Of a stretch of DNA of 64,000 nucleotides, positions 10,921 to 21,716 are shown piece after piece. Numbering within the stretch: position 1 is the stretch's first letter; the number at the start of each line of letters is the position of its first letter. The position numbers were made by a program, and so were the translations under genes. The notes below the pieces were generated by a model. It made no database searches, was not told the origin of the DNA, and saw only the letters and a program-made list of their open reading frames with translations. Source of the stretch: Chromobotia macracanthus (taxonomy: Eukaryota; Chordata; Actinopteri; Cypriniformes; Botiidae); the NCBI GenBank assembly GCA_036877525.1, contig JAZGTH010000002.1, positions 7,858,501-7,922,500 of the forward strand, read 5' to 3'.

Positions 10921-11460
10921 TCAATATGCAGGGGCAGGATAATGTGACATACTGGGGCAATGTAAAGCAAGACAATACGCACTCCAGATGAAACACACGA
11001 TTCTAATGGTTTTCATCTCCACGCCGCTCATTTTAATCACTCAAACAAACACTCATCGTGTGATCTTATTTGAGTATGAGCCAATTACTCTTTAATTTAT
11101 TTCCAATGAGCTCCCTGTGTCATTTGGGAGTGGTACCGCAGTCATACGGACTAATCTCCCAGGTTTGCGAGTTTGGAGAGAAGCAGATTTGTAAAGTGTC
11201 AAGATAGAAATCTATCAGTAGAACGAGACCAAAAAGATACTGCTACAAATATTAAACCCGGAAATTTGAACTGGAATAAACCATCAGTCTGCTTCCTGGA
11301 ATACGGAATAAAAATAAACAGCCATCGATCATCACATTGGCTTTATTCCGAACCCTGCCAACAGGTGTTCCGGAGGGAATCTCATTGCTTATTATGAGGA
11401 TGTGTTAGACCAGATCGTCCAATGGGATTGGTTGACATCAGGTGATGTGCCAGTCAGAAA
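10921..11460. promoter_or_regulatory. Candidate regulatory block with inverted CCAAT pair
   Basis: Moderately GC-rich unique sequence. CCAATGGGATTGG at 11419-11431 places two inverted CCAAT boxes three bases apart, followed by GTTGACATCAGGTGATG with an E-box-like CAGGTG. No TATA box or reading frame follows, so this may be an enhancer element or chance. Confidence 0.25.
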
Positions 11461-12043
11461 TAAATCCATAAAAAACAGAACTCTTCCCTCAATAAACTCA
11501 AGAGCTTTCAATTTGTTTGCAGAGGAACTTCTAATTCGTCAGTGCTAATTGTATTTTTGACACATTCTTCAGGGTAATTTGACAAAGAAAACAAGAATAA
11601 CAACACAAAGGTCTTACAATAAATTTCAGCTCAGTCTGCATTAATCAGGACTATGGAAACAAACACAGCAGAGTTGAGAAAAAATCTCTAAAGACCCTGA
11701 TCATGTACTGTAAGTAAAACCTATGTTTAAGAGGTGTGTTTTAGTTTTAGTCACAGATAAAACAGTGTGTGCATGTGTTGGCTAATTACACACATTAGAA
11801 AGGGCAATAAAACACTACACATTACAGACGCTCCATTAAAAAAACAACCTGGATAATAGCCACAACACAGTTTTAGCACAGATTAATCGTGTAAAACCCT
11901 AAACACAGTGTATAGATTAGAGAGATTTTCACAGATTAAATTGTGCAAAACAAACAGAAAACAGATGGTGAAGGCGGGAAGTTCTGCGGGGTGTTCGGCA
12001 TAACAGTGCAGGAAATCCTGTTGTTTGGAATCACGTTCCTGCG
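11461..12043. other. Unassigned non-coding stretch
   Basis: AT-rich unique sequence. No feature recognised. Confidence 0.35.
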
Positions 12044-12100
12044 TTTACAAACATTTAGCAGACGCCAACTGAGAATAAGAATCATCAAACCCAAGGTGCC
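12044..12100 (-). repeat. SINE/LINE-type tail fragment, antisense
   Basis: Reads TTTACAAACATTTAGCAGAC then GCCAACTGAGAATAAGAATC. CATTTAGCAGACGC is the reverse complement of the cyprinid SINE tail word GCGTCTGCTAAATG, and the GAGAATAAGAATCA text resembles what often adjoins that tail. A deletion seems to have removed the bases between. It lies inside a 108-codon frame, which is therefore not a gene. Confidence 0.4.
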
Positions 12101-12599
12101 TGCGCGCAATAATGAACATTCGCTGGTCTACACTCACAAAGTAAAGTGCACAGAACTAATGTGTAGAGTCATGTTGTGGCAGAAAACTGAGGATTATTCC
12201 AACAGCTGGCAATGCTGGTGGACCAGGTGTGTTGAGCTGGTTCAAATTTGCTCAGACATACTTTCATAGCCAAGAATTTTGCTACCTGCAGGTGACTAAT
12301 TAAAAACATAGCTAGTGAGGTAGACAAGACCAAAAAATTGGAAGGTGTGTTCAAAAATTGGTGAGACTCACGCATTCAGACAAAACAAATAAGAAATTGT
12401 ACCCAAATAACATTTGACAACAAACAAATGTGTTAAAGGATACAGAGAAAGACGTGTAAGGACTTAAATGCCTCTATAGCCCACTGCAGAATTACTGTGT
12501 CCCCTGAATCAGATGCATATCAGTGTTATTGATTTATCATTATCTTTATATTTACAGTGGTTTGATCCATATTAGACTGTCAAAATCAGCTTCTAATTT
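12101..12599. other. Unassigned non-coding stretch
   Basis: Nothing recognisable beyond chance frames. Confidence 0.35.
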
Positions 12600-12633
12600 T
12601 AATTAATTTTCACTGACCTTTGAAAATTAATTA
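12600..12633. repeat. Perfect 13-bp inverted repeat (hairpin) with TAAT cores
   Basis: TAATTAATTTTCA at 12600-12612 and TGAAAATTAATTA at 12621-12633 are exact reverse complements around an 8-base spacer CTGACCTT. Each arm holds overlapping TAATTA sites. Flanking DNA is AT-rich. It could be a cruciform-capable site, a paired homeodomain binding site or the remnant of a small palindrome. Confidence 0.85.
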
Positions 12634-13128
12634 GGAGGCTAAACGTATTCATTATTGTAATGCGTGTGGGATTTTAATGATTTGCTTGAGAGCATAGCAC
12701 TGGTGGGTCAGCTGATCTAGTCTTAGGGGTTATGCTGTTGACACGGTCTTAAATCAATCTGTAAACATGAAATCGCTAATCCATTTCCTGTTTACTGATT
12801 GCTAATTATTATACAGTACATATTTGTTAAAACCTTTTTTCAAACCTTCAAATTACATTTTGTAATATAAACACTTGTATTTTACGAGATACATGAACTA
12901 AATTACCGCCTCCTTAAAAAGGATCAAAAGATTTGATTATTTATCATTAGATTATTCACCAGAAAAAGTGTGGAAATGATCCATGAGGGTTTTTTATATG
13001 TAACAATAAGTCATAATTATCTTGATCAATATAATTATCCCATGCTTCCTCAATGCTGATGGCCTGCTGTACCCCAGTAATACAGCTACACCTCCCCAGC
13101 TGCGAGGAAAATGGCCTGATGGACTCAT
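12634..13128. other. Unassigned non-coding stretch
   Basis: AT-rich unique sequence. No feature recognised. Confidence 0.35.
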
Positions 13129-13193
13129 CTGATGCATGTTACAGAATGTTGTTACAGCAGCTGAAACTGAAGCTGTGTGTGATCAATGAGTGA
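13129..13193 (+). promoter_or_regulatory. Duplicated three-part motif, copy 2 (partner 8968-9081)
   Basis: Holds CTGATGCATGTTACAG (13129-13144), AGCAGCTGAA (13156-13165) and the shared 21-base block (13173-13193), all exact matches to the first copy and in the same order. This copy is compact (65 bp against 114 bp). Flanking DNA outside the three blocks is not alignable. Confidence 0.5.
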
Positions 13194-14257
13194 GAAGAAG
13201 TATTGTTAAAAGACAACAAAGCATTTATATCGAGAGAGAATTGTTTCCTTTCTGCTAGTACAGCACCAGTTAAAGCAGAGACAGAAGAGAAGGATGATCA
13301 ATTTGATTTGAGGTGTGCGAGGAAATCGACATGTGCATCAGCAACTTTCATGGGTTTTATGTCAATAATTGGGGTTTAGATTCAGTAGAGGTTCTGGATG
13401 CACAGTGTAACAAGTAAAAAAATTACAGTCAACATTCTGTTGTCATGACAGCCGAACAGATCACGGTCAGATATTATAGTACCACTCGAATACTTTCCAA
13501 CTAAGAGGAAAGACACTGTTACGCAACTGTCTTCAATATTTTGAGGTAAACTCTTGCTGAATAGGGTCATGCTAATCAGCCTTGACCCCTTGGTTTGCAT
13601 TGGAGAATTCACCTTTAAAGAGGTATAGCAGGTGAGTTTTTCAAACATATACTGACTTGAAGAGTGTGTGTATTCAAAATGCCTGACTTGTGTCATGTCC
13701 TATCAATGCGGAAGACAGATCAGTAAAGGCAGTAAAGGGAGTGAATTTCCACAGTTATTATTGTTACTATAAGAATCTTCATTATGAACGGTCCACTGGA
13801 CAACGCTGAGATGTTTTCCACGATATAGGTCTCATAAAACACAGATCTGACATTGTGATAATAACTTACTTATGGCAGGTTGAGTTTAATATTCTAATGC
13901 TTGTAAATGTTTATTTGAAGAACCACTAGGCCATGACTTCTCATAAGCAATGAATTGAAATGTTTGAGTGTGCGTGTGAGAGAGAATGTGTGGGTATCTC
14001 AACAAAATATGCAGGCACTTTTTCTTCCTGCTGTGCTCTAGGATTCATAAATCAGTGCAGTGACATGAAACTGCACTTTTATTTCTATTCCTATGGCTGT
14101 CATCATTACCATTCTAAGCTAAGTCACACAGCTCCCACCTCCTACATCGTTTATCACTCGTCTGCTTTTCTCTCTATTGCTTTTTTGTCTCTATCTCCTC
14201 CTCTACTTTCCCTCCACAGGAAGTTATGTCATACTTCGAATTTGCCTATGCAAAGTC
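13194..14257. other. Unassigned non-coding stretch
   Basis: Unique sequence. A 104-codon minus frame (13382-13696) and a 134-codon plus frame (13960-14364) were considered; the second runs into a transposon, and neither has a recognisable domain or splice context. Confidence 0.35.
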
Positions 14258-14806
14258 TTAAAGGGACAGTGAACCTAAAATTTCAGTTGTCATTTACTTA
14301 CCCTCATGTTGCTGCATGTGACTTTCCTTCTTGGGACACAACAGGGGAAATTAAAAAGAACTGAACTTGTTTATGCAATAACAATAGAGAATGAGGCTGC
14401 CAAGCTTTAAAATAGTAATTTGTGCCACTTTTATGATACTTTTATGATGGCCATTATATCATTTTGTGAAGTATCATTAAAGTGGTCCAAATGACTATAT
14501 TTCAAGTACTCTGCCGATATACAAAAGTTCTGAGGGTGGAACAGGCTGAAATTTAAATAATTTATTCACTGAAAATCTTGAATAAACCTGTTGTGTCTAG
14601 ATCATAGTGTAATGAGTTGACCTTGAGAACAAGATCAGTCTGGTTTTTAAACAAATCATTAAGACTGTATCAACTAATTTATGGAAATGATCAGACTTGT
14701 TCACAAATAGTTAAGCTAGAGTAGCTAGGGTTTATACCCTATGTATCTCAGTGAATAAAAGGGTGAGAAAATACTGACATTATTTCTGAGTGTACTATTT
14801 CTTTAA
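14258..14806 (+). mobile_element. Full-length non-autonomous TIR element, family A
   Basis: The left terminus TTAAAGGGACAGTGAACC (14258) pairs with the right terminus, whose reverse complement is TTAAAGAAATAGTACACTCA (ending at 14806). Interior landmarks include TCATTTACTTACCCTCATGT near the left end, CTTTTATGATACTTTTATGA and, near the right end, GGGTGAGAAAATACTGACAT. About 549 bp with no coding capacity. This is the best-preserved copy of this family in the window. Confidence 0.75.
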
Positions 14807-15169
14807 CTGTGTTAGTCTCAATTTAAAAAAAAAATCTTATATCAAGCACCCACTTATATCAAGCAATTAATGTCTATCCTAGCTATATATCTTAGTGCCA
14901 TAAAAACATCATCTGCATCCATTTAAAGCAGCAGCAGATAAGAAAATAATAGTCTTTATTAGTACACAATCCATAATAATAGAAGAGATGTTGATGGTAC
15001 ACTCAAAGATTTCTTACACTTACTCATAATTACTCAGCTAATAGCAGCACAGGATCTTTGAAGCTTCCAGAAGGCCTTTTAACCACAGGGAAAACTGGGC
15101 TAAAAAAAAGTCTTTTTTAGGTAAGATTTATTTCAGCTCAATACCTCACTTTTCTCCCAGATCTGACTA
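14807..15169. other. Unassigned non-coding stretch
   Basis: AT-rich. No feature recognised. Confidence 0.35.
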
Positions 15170-15560
15170 CCGGTTTCACTGTGCTCACGCCAGACCCTAG
15201 AGATGGAACAACACAACAATCGGCCCTTAGAGAATTTGCCAGCAAGCACACCACCTCACTCATTAATTACTTAATTAAACTAATGAGTTGGCGAGAAGTG
15301 AAAGAGCTTCAAAACAGAGTGTCATCTCAGCGCTGGGAGTATGCATCTCCCGACTACCTAATCTCTGTGGACTGCTCTGATCATTAGAAAGACAAAAAAG
15401 ACCAGGACTCATCAGACAGACGCTTTGCACTCTAAATGATTCTGCATGTGCCAAAACAAAGGAAAGCAAGAAATAATTTGTGTGCGAAATCGCTTCATTT
15501 ATTATCACGTCTTTGTGAAGCAGGTTCGCTTTGGGTTGTGTTTGCGCTAAGTGTGACTAA
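15170..15560. promoter_or_regulatory. Candidate enhancer with TAAT inverted repeat
   Basis: High-complexity unique block. ACTCATTA (15258-15265) and TAATGAGT (15281-15288) are exact 8-base inverted arms around ATTACTTAATTAAAC, giving four clustered TAAT/ATTA cores in 31 bp. Further sites include TATGCAT, CTGATCATTAG and ATGATTCTGCATG. Several overlapping frames in both strands and different phases argue against coding. A deeply conserved homeodomain-bound element is the favoured reading; conservation is untested. Confidence 0.35.
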
Positions 15561-16100
15561 TCCCCATTTGCTGGTGAAAGTTTTACTTCAACTACATAGA
15601 TGCAGAAACAACAAACACTGAACTGCCTTCTGATAAGAATGTTTACATCTTAATGGAACATGCTATAGAAGATGGAATTACATGATACTTATGATTAGGT
15701 GTTGGTTAGGTATTTTTAACTTGTTCAGTAAAGCAACTTTATGTAGCTGCATCTGGTTCTCTTTGTAATCTGCCACACAGTAAATAAACATAATATACTA
15801 AACATAACATATATATAATAATTAGTATGTAAAGTGTACAAGGATATACAAGTGATGCTGCTGAGTGGTCTTTGAAGTGTACCTGAGGTGACAACAGGGC
15901 AGAACAGTGTCAAAATGTTATACCAAGGATTAAGTAATAGGTAGCATTTTGAAACTAGAAAGAAAACACTCTATAATTTGTCAAACAGTTCCTAAACAAA
16001 AATACACCAGGGCAAAATAACATTTTAAGGAAGACGGTTGTTTCTCTTCCTGTGGCTGCGATAAGGGAATTTAAAAAAAAAACTGCAGTTTCCATCCTGT
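15561..16100. other. Unassigned non-coding stretch
   Basis: AT-rich. No feature recognised. Confidence 0.35.
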
Positions 16101-16822
16101 AAAAGCAATATTTCACCCCAAAATGTGATTTTTTTTTTACTCACCCCATGTCATACCAACCCTGTATGTTTTTATATAGTTCTATAAAGGTTCCCTTTGC
16201 CATAGCTCACAAATCTTGCTTTGAAGTTGTGGGTGCTCAAATATGCTGCATCGATATTGGTCACATAAAGAACCAACAATGTTTGACATTAATGACAATT
16301 CTTTGGGGTGACACATCAAAAGACACACATGCCAACATCTTGGCATAAAACACAAGCCCAAATGAGATTTGTGAGCTCAGATCAGAGGATTATCAGTGAA
16401 TAATGTCTTACATTTCAATCTGCTGCTCACAGAAAGCTATCATATGACTTCAGAAGAATCTAAATCTAGTACACTAGTCATGATGACTACAACCATAAAA
16501 AAGGAGCTTTTCTGTGATTTTTGGAGCTTGGCAATGTATTGTAAATCACTATCCATTTTCATTGTTTGAAAAAAGTTTTTGTTAAACAACAAATTAGATC
16601 GCAAATTCTTGTAGCTTGATTGGTAGAGCACTGCATCAACAGCACAAAGGTTGTATTGTTGTGTTGGCTCGATTTCAAGTTGTGGGTTCGATTCCCTGGC
16701 AACACACATACTGATAAAATGTGTTCCTTGAATGCTCTGTAAGAATTAAAGTGTCTGCCAAATGCATAACAGGATGAATAAATGATGACAAACACATAAT
16801 TTCTGAGTGAATGTTTCTGTAA
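16101..16822 (+). mobile_element. Family A TIR element interrupted by a SINE
   Basis: The left end AAAGCAATATTTCACCCC (16101) and TTACTCACCCCATGTCATAC mark a family A copy. The interior TCAGTGAATAATGTCTTACA and CAGAAAGCTATCATATGACT is shared with 46328-46395. The text breaks off near 16565-16606, a SINE occupies 16607-16771, and the element resumes as AATAAATGATGACAAACAC then ATTTCTGAGTGAATGTTTCT, the expected right end. This is a nested insertion, so the SINE is younger than the element. Confidence 0.65.
16607..16771 (+). mobile_element. tRNA-derived SINE with A and B boxes
   Basis: The pol III A box TAGCTTGATTGG lies at 16612-16623, followed by TAGAGCACTGCATCAACAG. The B box GGTTCGATTCC is at 16685-16695, and the tail is GTGTCTGCCAAATGCATAAC. 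The A-B spacing is larger than in a tRNA because of an insertion of ~25 bp (TTGTATTGTTGTGTTGGCTC region) that partly repeats the B-box approach. No protein is encoded. The 132-codon minus-strand frame over this interval is a translation of the SINE. Confidence 0.75.
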
Positions 16823-16839
16823 GGTTCTCTGGTTTTCAG

Positions 16840-17130
16840 CGTGAGTCTCCTTCATTAGTTGCTCTGATGCCACTTTTATAGAATATAATTTCGGTCTCCC
16901 AGAGAACGCAAATGAGCAGAATAAAACTCCACCCTCTGGCCTGGCAGTACATGTCATTAATAATGGGAATGATTATACATCCCCCGGTGGGTACTAGCCC
17001 ACGTGCACACATATGCAGGCGTGCATGCAGACCCCCCTACGGGCTGCTTAACGAGCACCTCACTCTCTGCCTCATCACACCACCATTTGTCGGCCCCTGG
17101 CCTCAACACATGCAAAGAAGGATTTATAAA
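16840..17130. promoter_or_regulatory. Candidate conserved non-coding element
   Basis: GC-richer unique block. Notable text: ACGCAAATGAGCAGAATAAA (octamer-like, ~16908), ACATGTCATTAATAATGGGA (~16950), CATATGCAGGCGTGCATGCA and CCCCCTACGGGCTGCTTAAC. Overlapping frames occur on both strands (16912-17223 + and 16957-17244 -), so neither is convincing. Confidence 0.3.
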
Positions 17131-17475
17131 GGAAAAGATAAGAAAATGAACATTTTGGAACACTGTGAAAAACAAACCTGCACATTTACTTGCTCCCTTA
17201 TTTATAGTAGTTATATATACTAGACCACAGTCACTGACGATCAAACAAGCTACAAAATATATTTACTTGAAAGTCAAGATGACCAAATTGATTGAATCTA
17301 AGCGCAAGTAACATCTAGATCACACAGGGTTACCTCCAAAATACTGAAAATTGTGAAAATTAGTGAAAATTGCAAATGCGCTGATAATAACATCAAAGTA
17401 AATTACTGGCCCATTTTGTAAGACATTCTCCAAAATCATTTATTCCAGCCTGCCTGCAGTATTTTCAAGCTAATC
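17131..17475. repeat. Stretch holding a 10-bp triple repeat
   Basis: CTGAAAATTG, TGAAAATTAG and TGAAAATTGC follow one another at 17344-17373, three units of exactly 10 bp. The period matches one helical turn. The surroundings (17280-17475) are fairly complex unique text ending CAGCCTGCCTGCAGTATTTT, possibly regulatory. Confidence 0.45.
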
Positions 17476-19039
17476 CGATTTCCATCAGGAAAAAATAAAT
17501 TAATATTTTTTAATGACATTTTAAGCATGACCTTCGATCTTTCAGCATGTTAATCAGAACAGCCCTCCCAAAAAGGTAATTTGTTTATAACAATTGCAAC
17601 AGAACAAAAGAAATAGATTTTTGTGATATTAATATAACAAATATACAATTTATAGACCGTTATGACACCGTGTTTGAAAAACAGAATGCTTCAACAGAAC
17701 AAATAAATAAACCTCCGCTGTGGTTATTTTTTTAACATGATGATTTTAAACATGCAAGGGAAAGGTCATGTGACAAACTAATGTAAGTGACAATTGATTA
17801 AAAAATCTGCGAATGTTTTGTGGTGGTGTCTGTGTGTGTGGCTTCCACAGGGGCCTGACTATGAGTAAGCATTGTACAAAGTAAACAATGTCTGTCTAGT
17901 TTTTGTTCTTTGTTTACTGTAATCTGAAAAAGCACAGAATTTTATTTTAGAACAGAACACATTTTATCCTTCTAGTATGAGACAAATAACTAGGGAAGAG
18001 TTAACATGGTGACCAAATGACCAAACTTGAGTTTCTAAATACAACCCTCTGAGAGTGACGATGACAATCCCCTCACAAGATGACAGTAAACTAAGGAAGT
18101 AAACTAAGGCAGATACATCAAAAGGCAGGCAGGAGTTTGTTGACTCAGCTATTGAAGTCAGAAGCACTGACATGTTGGCTGTGTCTGAAATCGGAGCAAT
18201 GTTGCCTTCTCATGCAGTATGCAGAGGTAGGAAAGCAACAAAACATGTCTGATTTCAGTTTGAGTCACACACTATTTATTGAAATGCCTTTATCTGGTTG
18301 TGTTTTGAAAGCAGCAAAGATTTAACCATCACTGCCTATGATATTCCACAATCCTTTGTGTACAATGCAGCAGCTGGCTGAAAGAATAAAAATGCTGTGT
18401 GATGGAGCAGTTGAAGAAGTATACACAGCAGTTGAAGGAGTATATACTTTTCTACTTCTTTTAACCTGATTCCGTTTCTACTGAGAAGCAAGTATTTTAG
18501 TCATTAAATATTTAGTTGGTTACCTCTAAAGCTCACTTGTATTTGTTCTAGATCGTTAGACATGGCATTATGATGCCTGTTACCTTAGAAAGGTACCTTT
18601 GTACAAAAATACTCTTTATTTAGGATGCTACAAGACAGTAGCTCTAGGTTTCAGAGACAGCTGTTGCTTGTGAAAAAGGTCTTTACAAATATCAATAAAT
18701 TATTTTATTTACAAAATTATAAGCACACATTTCTCAGTTTAATTGAAAGGTTGATGTAATACTAATTCCCTCACATTAGAACAGGAAACAGGAAAAAGTG
18801 TATTTCTAAAACAAACAGTGGAATTGCTCTGGGTTTCATAAGTCACCTCATAACTTTGATAACCCACAGCAGATTGAGCAAGGCAGCTATGGCACATGTT
18901 GACAATACCAAGAGAGAAAAACAGGCACCAAACATAAAAACCCAGCAGTTTTTCAGCTTAACATTTTGCATTTTATCTTTGTTTTTTCCCCACCATTTTC
19001 CTGGCCTGGGGCATTGTTTAAAATCACACTTGAAAACAC
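17476..19039. other. Unassigned non-coding stretch
   Basis: AT-rich unique sequence. A short GTGGTGTCTGTGTGTGTGGC run is near 17822. No gene, RNA or mobile element was recognised. Confidence 0.35.
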
Positions 19040-19560
19040 TGTAGGCTTTTACACCCCTGCACCCGGAGCCACTAGAGAGATGCAGAAAAGAGGGCGGCTA
19101 TAATACCAAGGGAGGCCCACTAATGCATCATATAAATAATATGAATAATGGAATATGATAAAAGCCTCAGTCGGGCAAGCAGTACAGCAGTAGTCTTCCT
19201 AGTTCCTGCTGCATATTTATTCCATCCTCATACTGAGCAGACACGCACATGCAGCCGCCCAAGGACTAAAGAGATGTTTCATTTGGATGAATGTTCATCA
19301 TCTAACACATTCTCCACCTTCCTCTCTCTGCTGAGGCCTGCAGACAGCCACGTGGGTGTGGTTTCTCCACAGGAAATGGAAAAAGAGGAAGAGACAAATG
19401 AACGTCTGTTTGTTCATTCTTTCCATTTCGGTACTGCGACAACTACCAGTGATGGATTACATTCAGCTCCTCTGCGTCAGCTTTCATATTGTAGCTTCTG
19501 TTCCCGCATTAACATAGTACATTTTAATCAACCTAATTACACTGAATAATATTGAGTTTT
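19040..19560. promoter_or_regulatory. Candidate regulatory block
   Basis: GC-richer unique sequence. AATGGAATATGATA (~19147) contains a TEAD-type GGAATATG; AGCCACGTGGGTGTGG (~19347) has an E-box CACGTG and a GGGTGTGG KLF-like site. A 133-codon plus frame (19148-19549) spans it. Its composition (Ser, His, Thr, Cys, Phe) and lack of any domain suggest chance, but it is the longest frame in a GC-rich block. Confidence 0.27.
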
Positions 19561-20149
19561 TTTATACTTTCAGCCATTAAATCATGTTTCTCAAAGAATA
19601 AAAAAACAGCTCAGTGGGGCTGAGCAGCACAGCCATTTAATATACCTGCAAATAACCACGTGCTATTGCTTCAGGTAATAAACCTTAGTGCTACACTCCC
19701 CAGGGTTCCTTCATCGCTTATATATAGACTCGTACCACACGGGGCTGTTTCTCAACCTGTATCCATTTGTACTCCATGGACACAGGTAGCCCAAAATACC
19801 CAGTCCACACAAACAGACCATATTAGATTGTTCTAGACACTGAGTTGCACGGATTGGCTTGCAAATAGATCATTAGTATTTTTAGAACCAAAATCGTGCA
19901 TATATGTGCTTAAAGTTGTTTTCTAGATTGCATCTCTGTCCACCATCCGTCACCTTTTTCTAGGCGTTGAACTCGACAACTGCATTGGAAAAGTTACATG
20001 CATTACAGTTTAAACCCCCAGCTAAGTGCCTCCAGCTGGACTGTTTTTATCACGTCACAGTGATTCACTGGGAAGACGAGGTTCTAAATAGCAAGTCTTT
20101 CCTCACTCTCTCTCCCGAAGTTGCAGATTCCTAATTAGTCACATAGATA
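19561..20149. other. Unassigned non-coding stretch
   Basis: No feature recognised. Confidence 0.35.
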
Positions 20150-20280
20150 CCGCTAACAATTTTAGGTTGTAAGAACATTTCCAATTAGTTACAAAAATGT
20201 CAGTTTTATAGACATTGCATTGCCATTATTGCTTGGTTATTGATTCTGTAACTTTTTAAAATGTTCCACTACCGAATGTC
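20150..20280 (+). mobile_element. Truncated CCCAGCTAAC-type TIR element
   Basis: Starts CGCTAACAATTTTAGGTTGT, then AAGAACATTTCC, TAGACATTGCATTGCC and TTGCTTGGTTAT. This matches the first half of 36974-37340 and 53685-54022. The right half and right terminus are absent; an internal deletion removes the GTTCTGGGAACG segment. Confidence 0.7.
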
Positions 20281-21716
20281 GTAATCACCACTATGCCCAA
20301 ATTCTGTCAATCTTGTTGATCTTGTCAGATCTTGTTTTGAACCCATAGCAAGCGTCACAAAAGACATCTTTGGAAATTAACTCCAAAGTTAAGAAAATAG
20401 CTGAGAAAATAGCTAAAAAGGACCCACCACGAAGAAGGCCATGCCATCGATTTCTGAGAAACAAAGCACAGATGAAAATGTTAACAAAATTGTCACTCCT
20501 TTATCAGTCACTGTCAACTCAAAGATCACCTAGAGCGCAAAACGTGGATTGACATTTACCCGAAGGAGACTCGGTAGTAGTTTCAGTGTCTGTGCCTGCA
20601 TGGGAATCTAAGTGCACGCTGGGAGATGCCAGTTTAAGTGTTTGTATGTACATATGATTGACTGTGTGAGTAGCATGCCAGCAGAGGGCTGTAGGACTCC
20701 AGAACATGACTGTAACAGTACAGTAAGCCCAGACTCAATGCTCAGGTTCAAACATTCCTTCTCTAAACAGGATTGGATCTGGGTCACGGTTTTACTGTGC
20801 TGTTTGTGTGACTACATCTGTGCTTTATTCACCTAGGATGTACATAGTAAAGAAGCCTTCTGTAGTCTGTCTACAAATACACTGATGCTTTAAAGAGAAA
20901 ACATGATGAGGCTGAGCGTGTGCATGTTGAAAACCAATGGTAGGAGAGCAGAGTGTAGATTTGCATGCAGGCGTGAAGAAAATGATGGCCATATGTTGCA
21001 GGTGCAGATGTGGGTTGTATCTCATGTTCAAGCCATGTAATTTTCAGGCATACATATGTAGCAATATGTGGCCCCTTGAAGATAAGGATGAACAATGTGC
21101 ATGTTGATCTTGTCAGTGAGATGTGTGTATGGACGGAGAAGATAAGTGGGCAGTCTACCCCACCAGCTCTCCTCTGAGTTGCCAGCTCCTCCATTATCAA
21201 ACAAAGAAAAAATTGTCTTATTAATTATTTCACGGTCAATTAATTATTTATGTAAGCTCTTTTAAAAGCTGGAGAAACTGCTGTTGATATTGAGCTGAGT
21301 AAAAGTGCAGTGGGGAGTACATAAAAAATGAAATAAATAAAACCAGGAAACTGATGGTCGATTTTCAGGCCGCAAATAGGATGAATGCCAATACCTGAGC
21401 CCTTCAGATCGCTAGCACTTACTAACACGGAAGCAGATTTCTCCACACTCACTGCCTCACATATATTGAAACCCAGTGCTGGAGAAAGACTTCAAACAGT
21501 CACTCATAAAATCATTTAAAAGCCTCAATGATGTAAATTAAAGATGCTATAAGTGATTTTTATGGAAGGACACTCGAAAAATGTCTCTATTACCTGACAG
21601 TCTCTTTGACAGATCTATGTTCTAGACCTGTCAAAAGAACTATCAAAAGATAAAGATGGTCAAATTCGTTTGCTTAACCAGTCTGAAGATTTCCTGGCAC
21701 TTTCTGCCAATCAGTA
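20281..21716. other. Unassigned non-coding stretch
   Basis: GAAAATAGCT is repeated tandemly near 20393-20415, which makes a short Lys-rich frame (20370-20552) that starts without a usual ATG. The text at 21535-21600 (AAGATGCTATAAGTGATTTT) may be a fragment of another dispersed repeat; this is uncertain. No gene recognised. Confidence 0.35.

Noticed and set aside
13960..14364. 134-codon plus-strand frame, the longest in the window
   Set aside because: Its 3' third is the left end of a family A transposon, its composition is Ser/His/Tyr/Cys-rich, and no domain or splice context was seen.
16440..16957. Minus-strand frames of 89 and 132 codons
   Set aside because: They run through the SINE (the peptide GNRTHN is the reverse-translated B box) and the family A element, in two overlapping phases.
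19148..19549. 133-codon plus-strand frame in a GC-richer block
   Set aside because: No recognisable domain and chance-like composition (Ser, Thr, His, Phe, Cys). Left as a possible regulatory block only.
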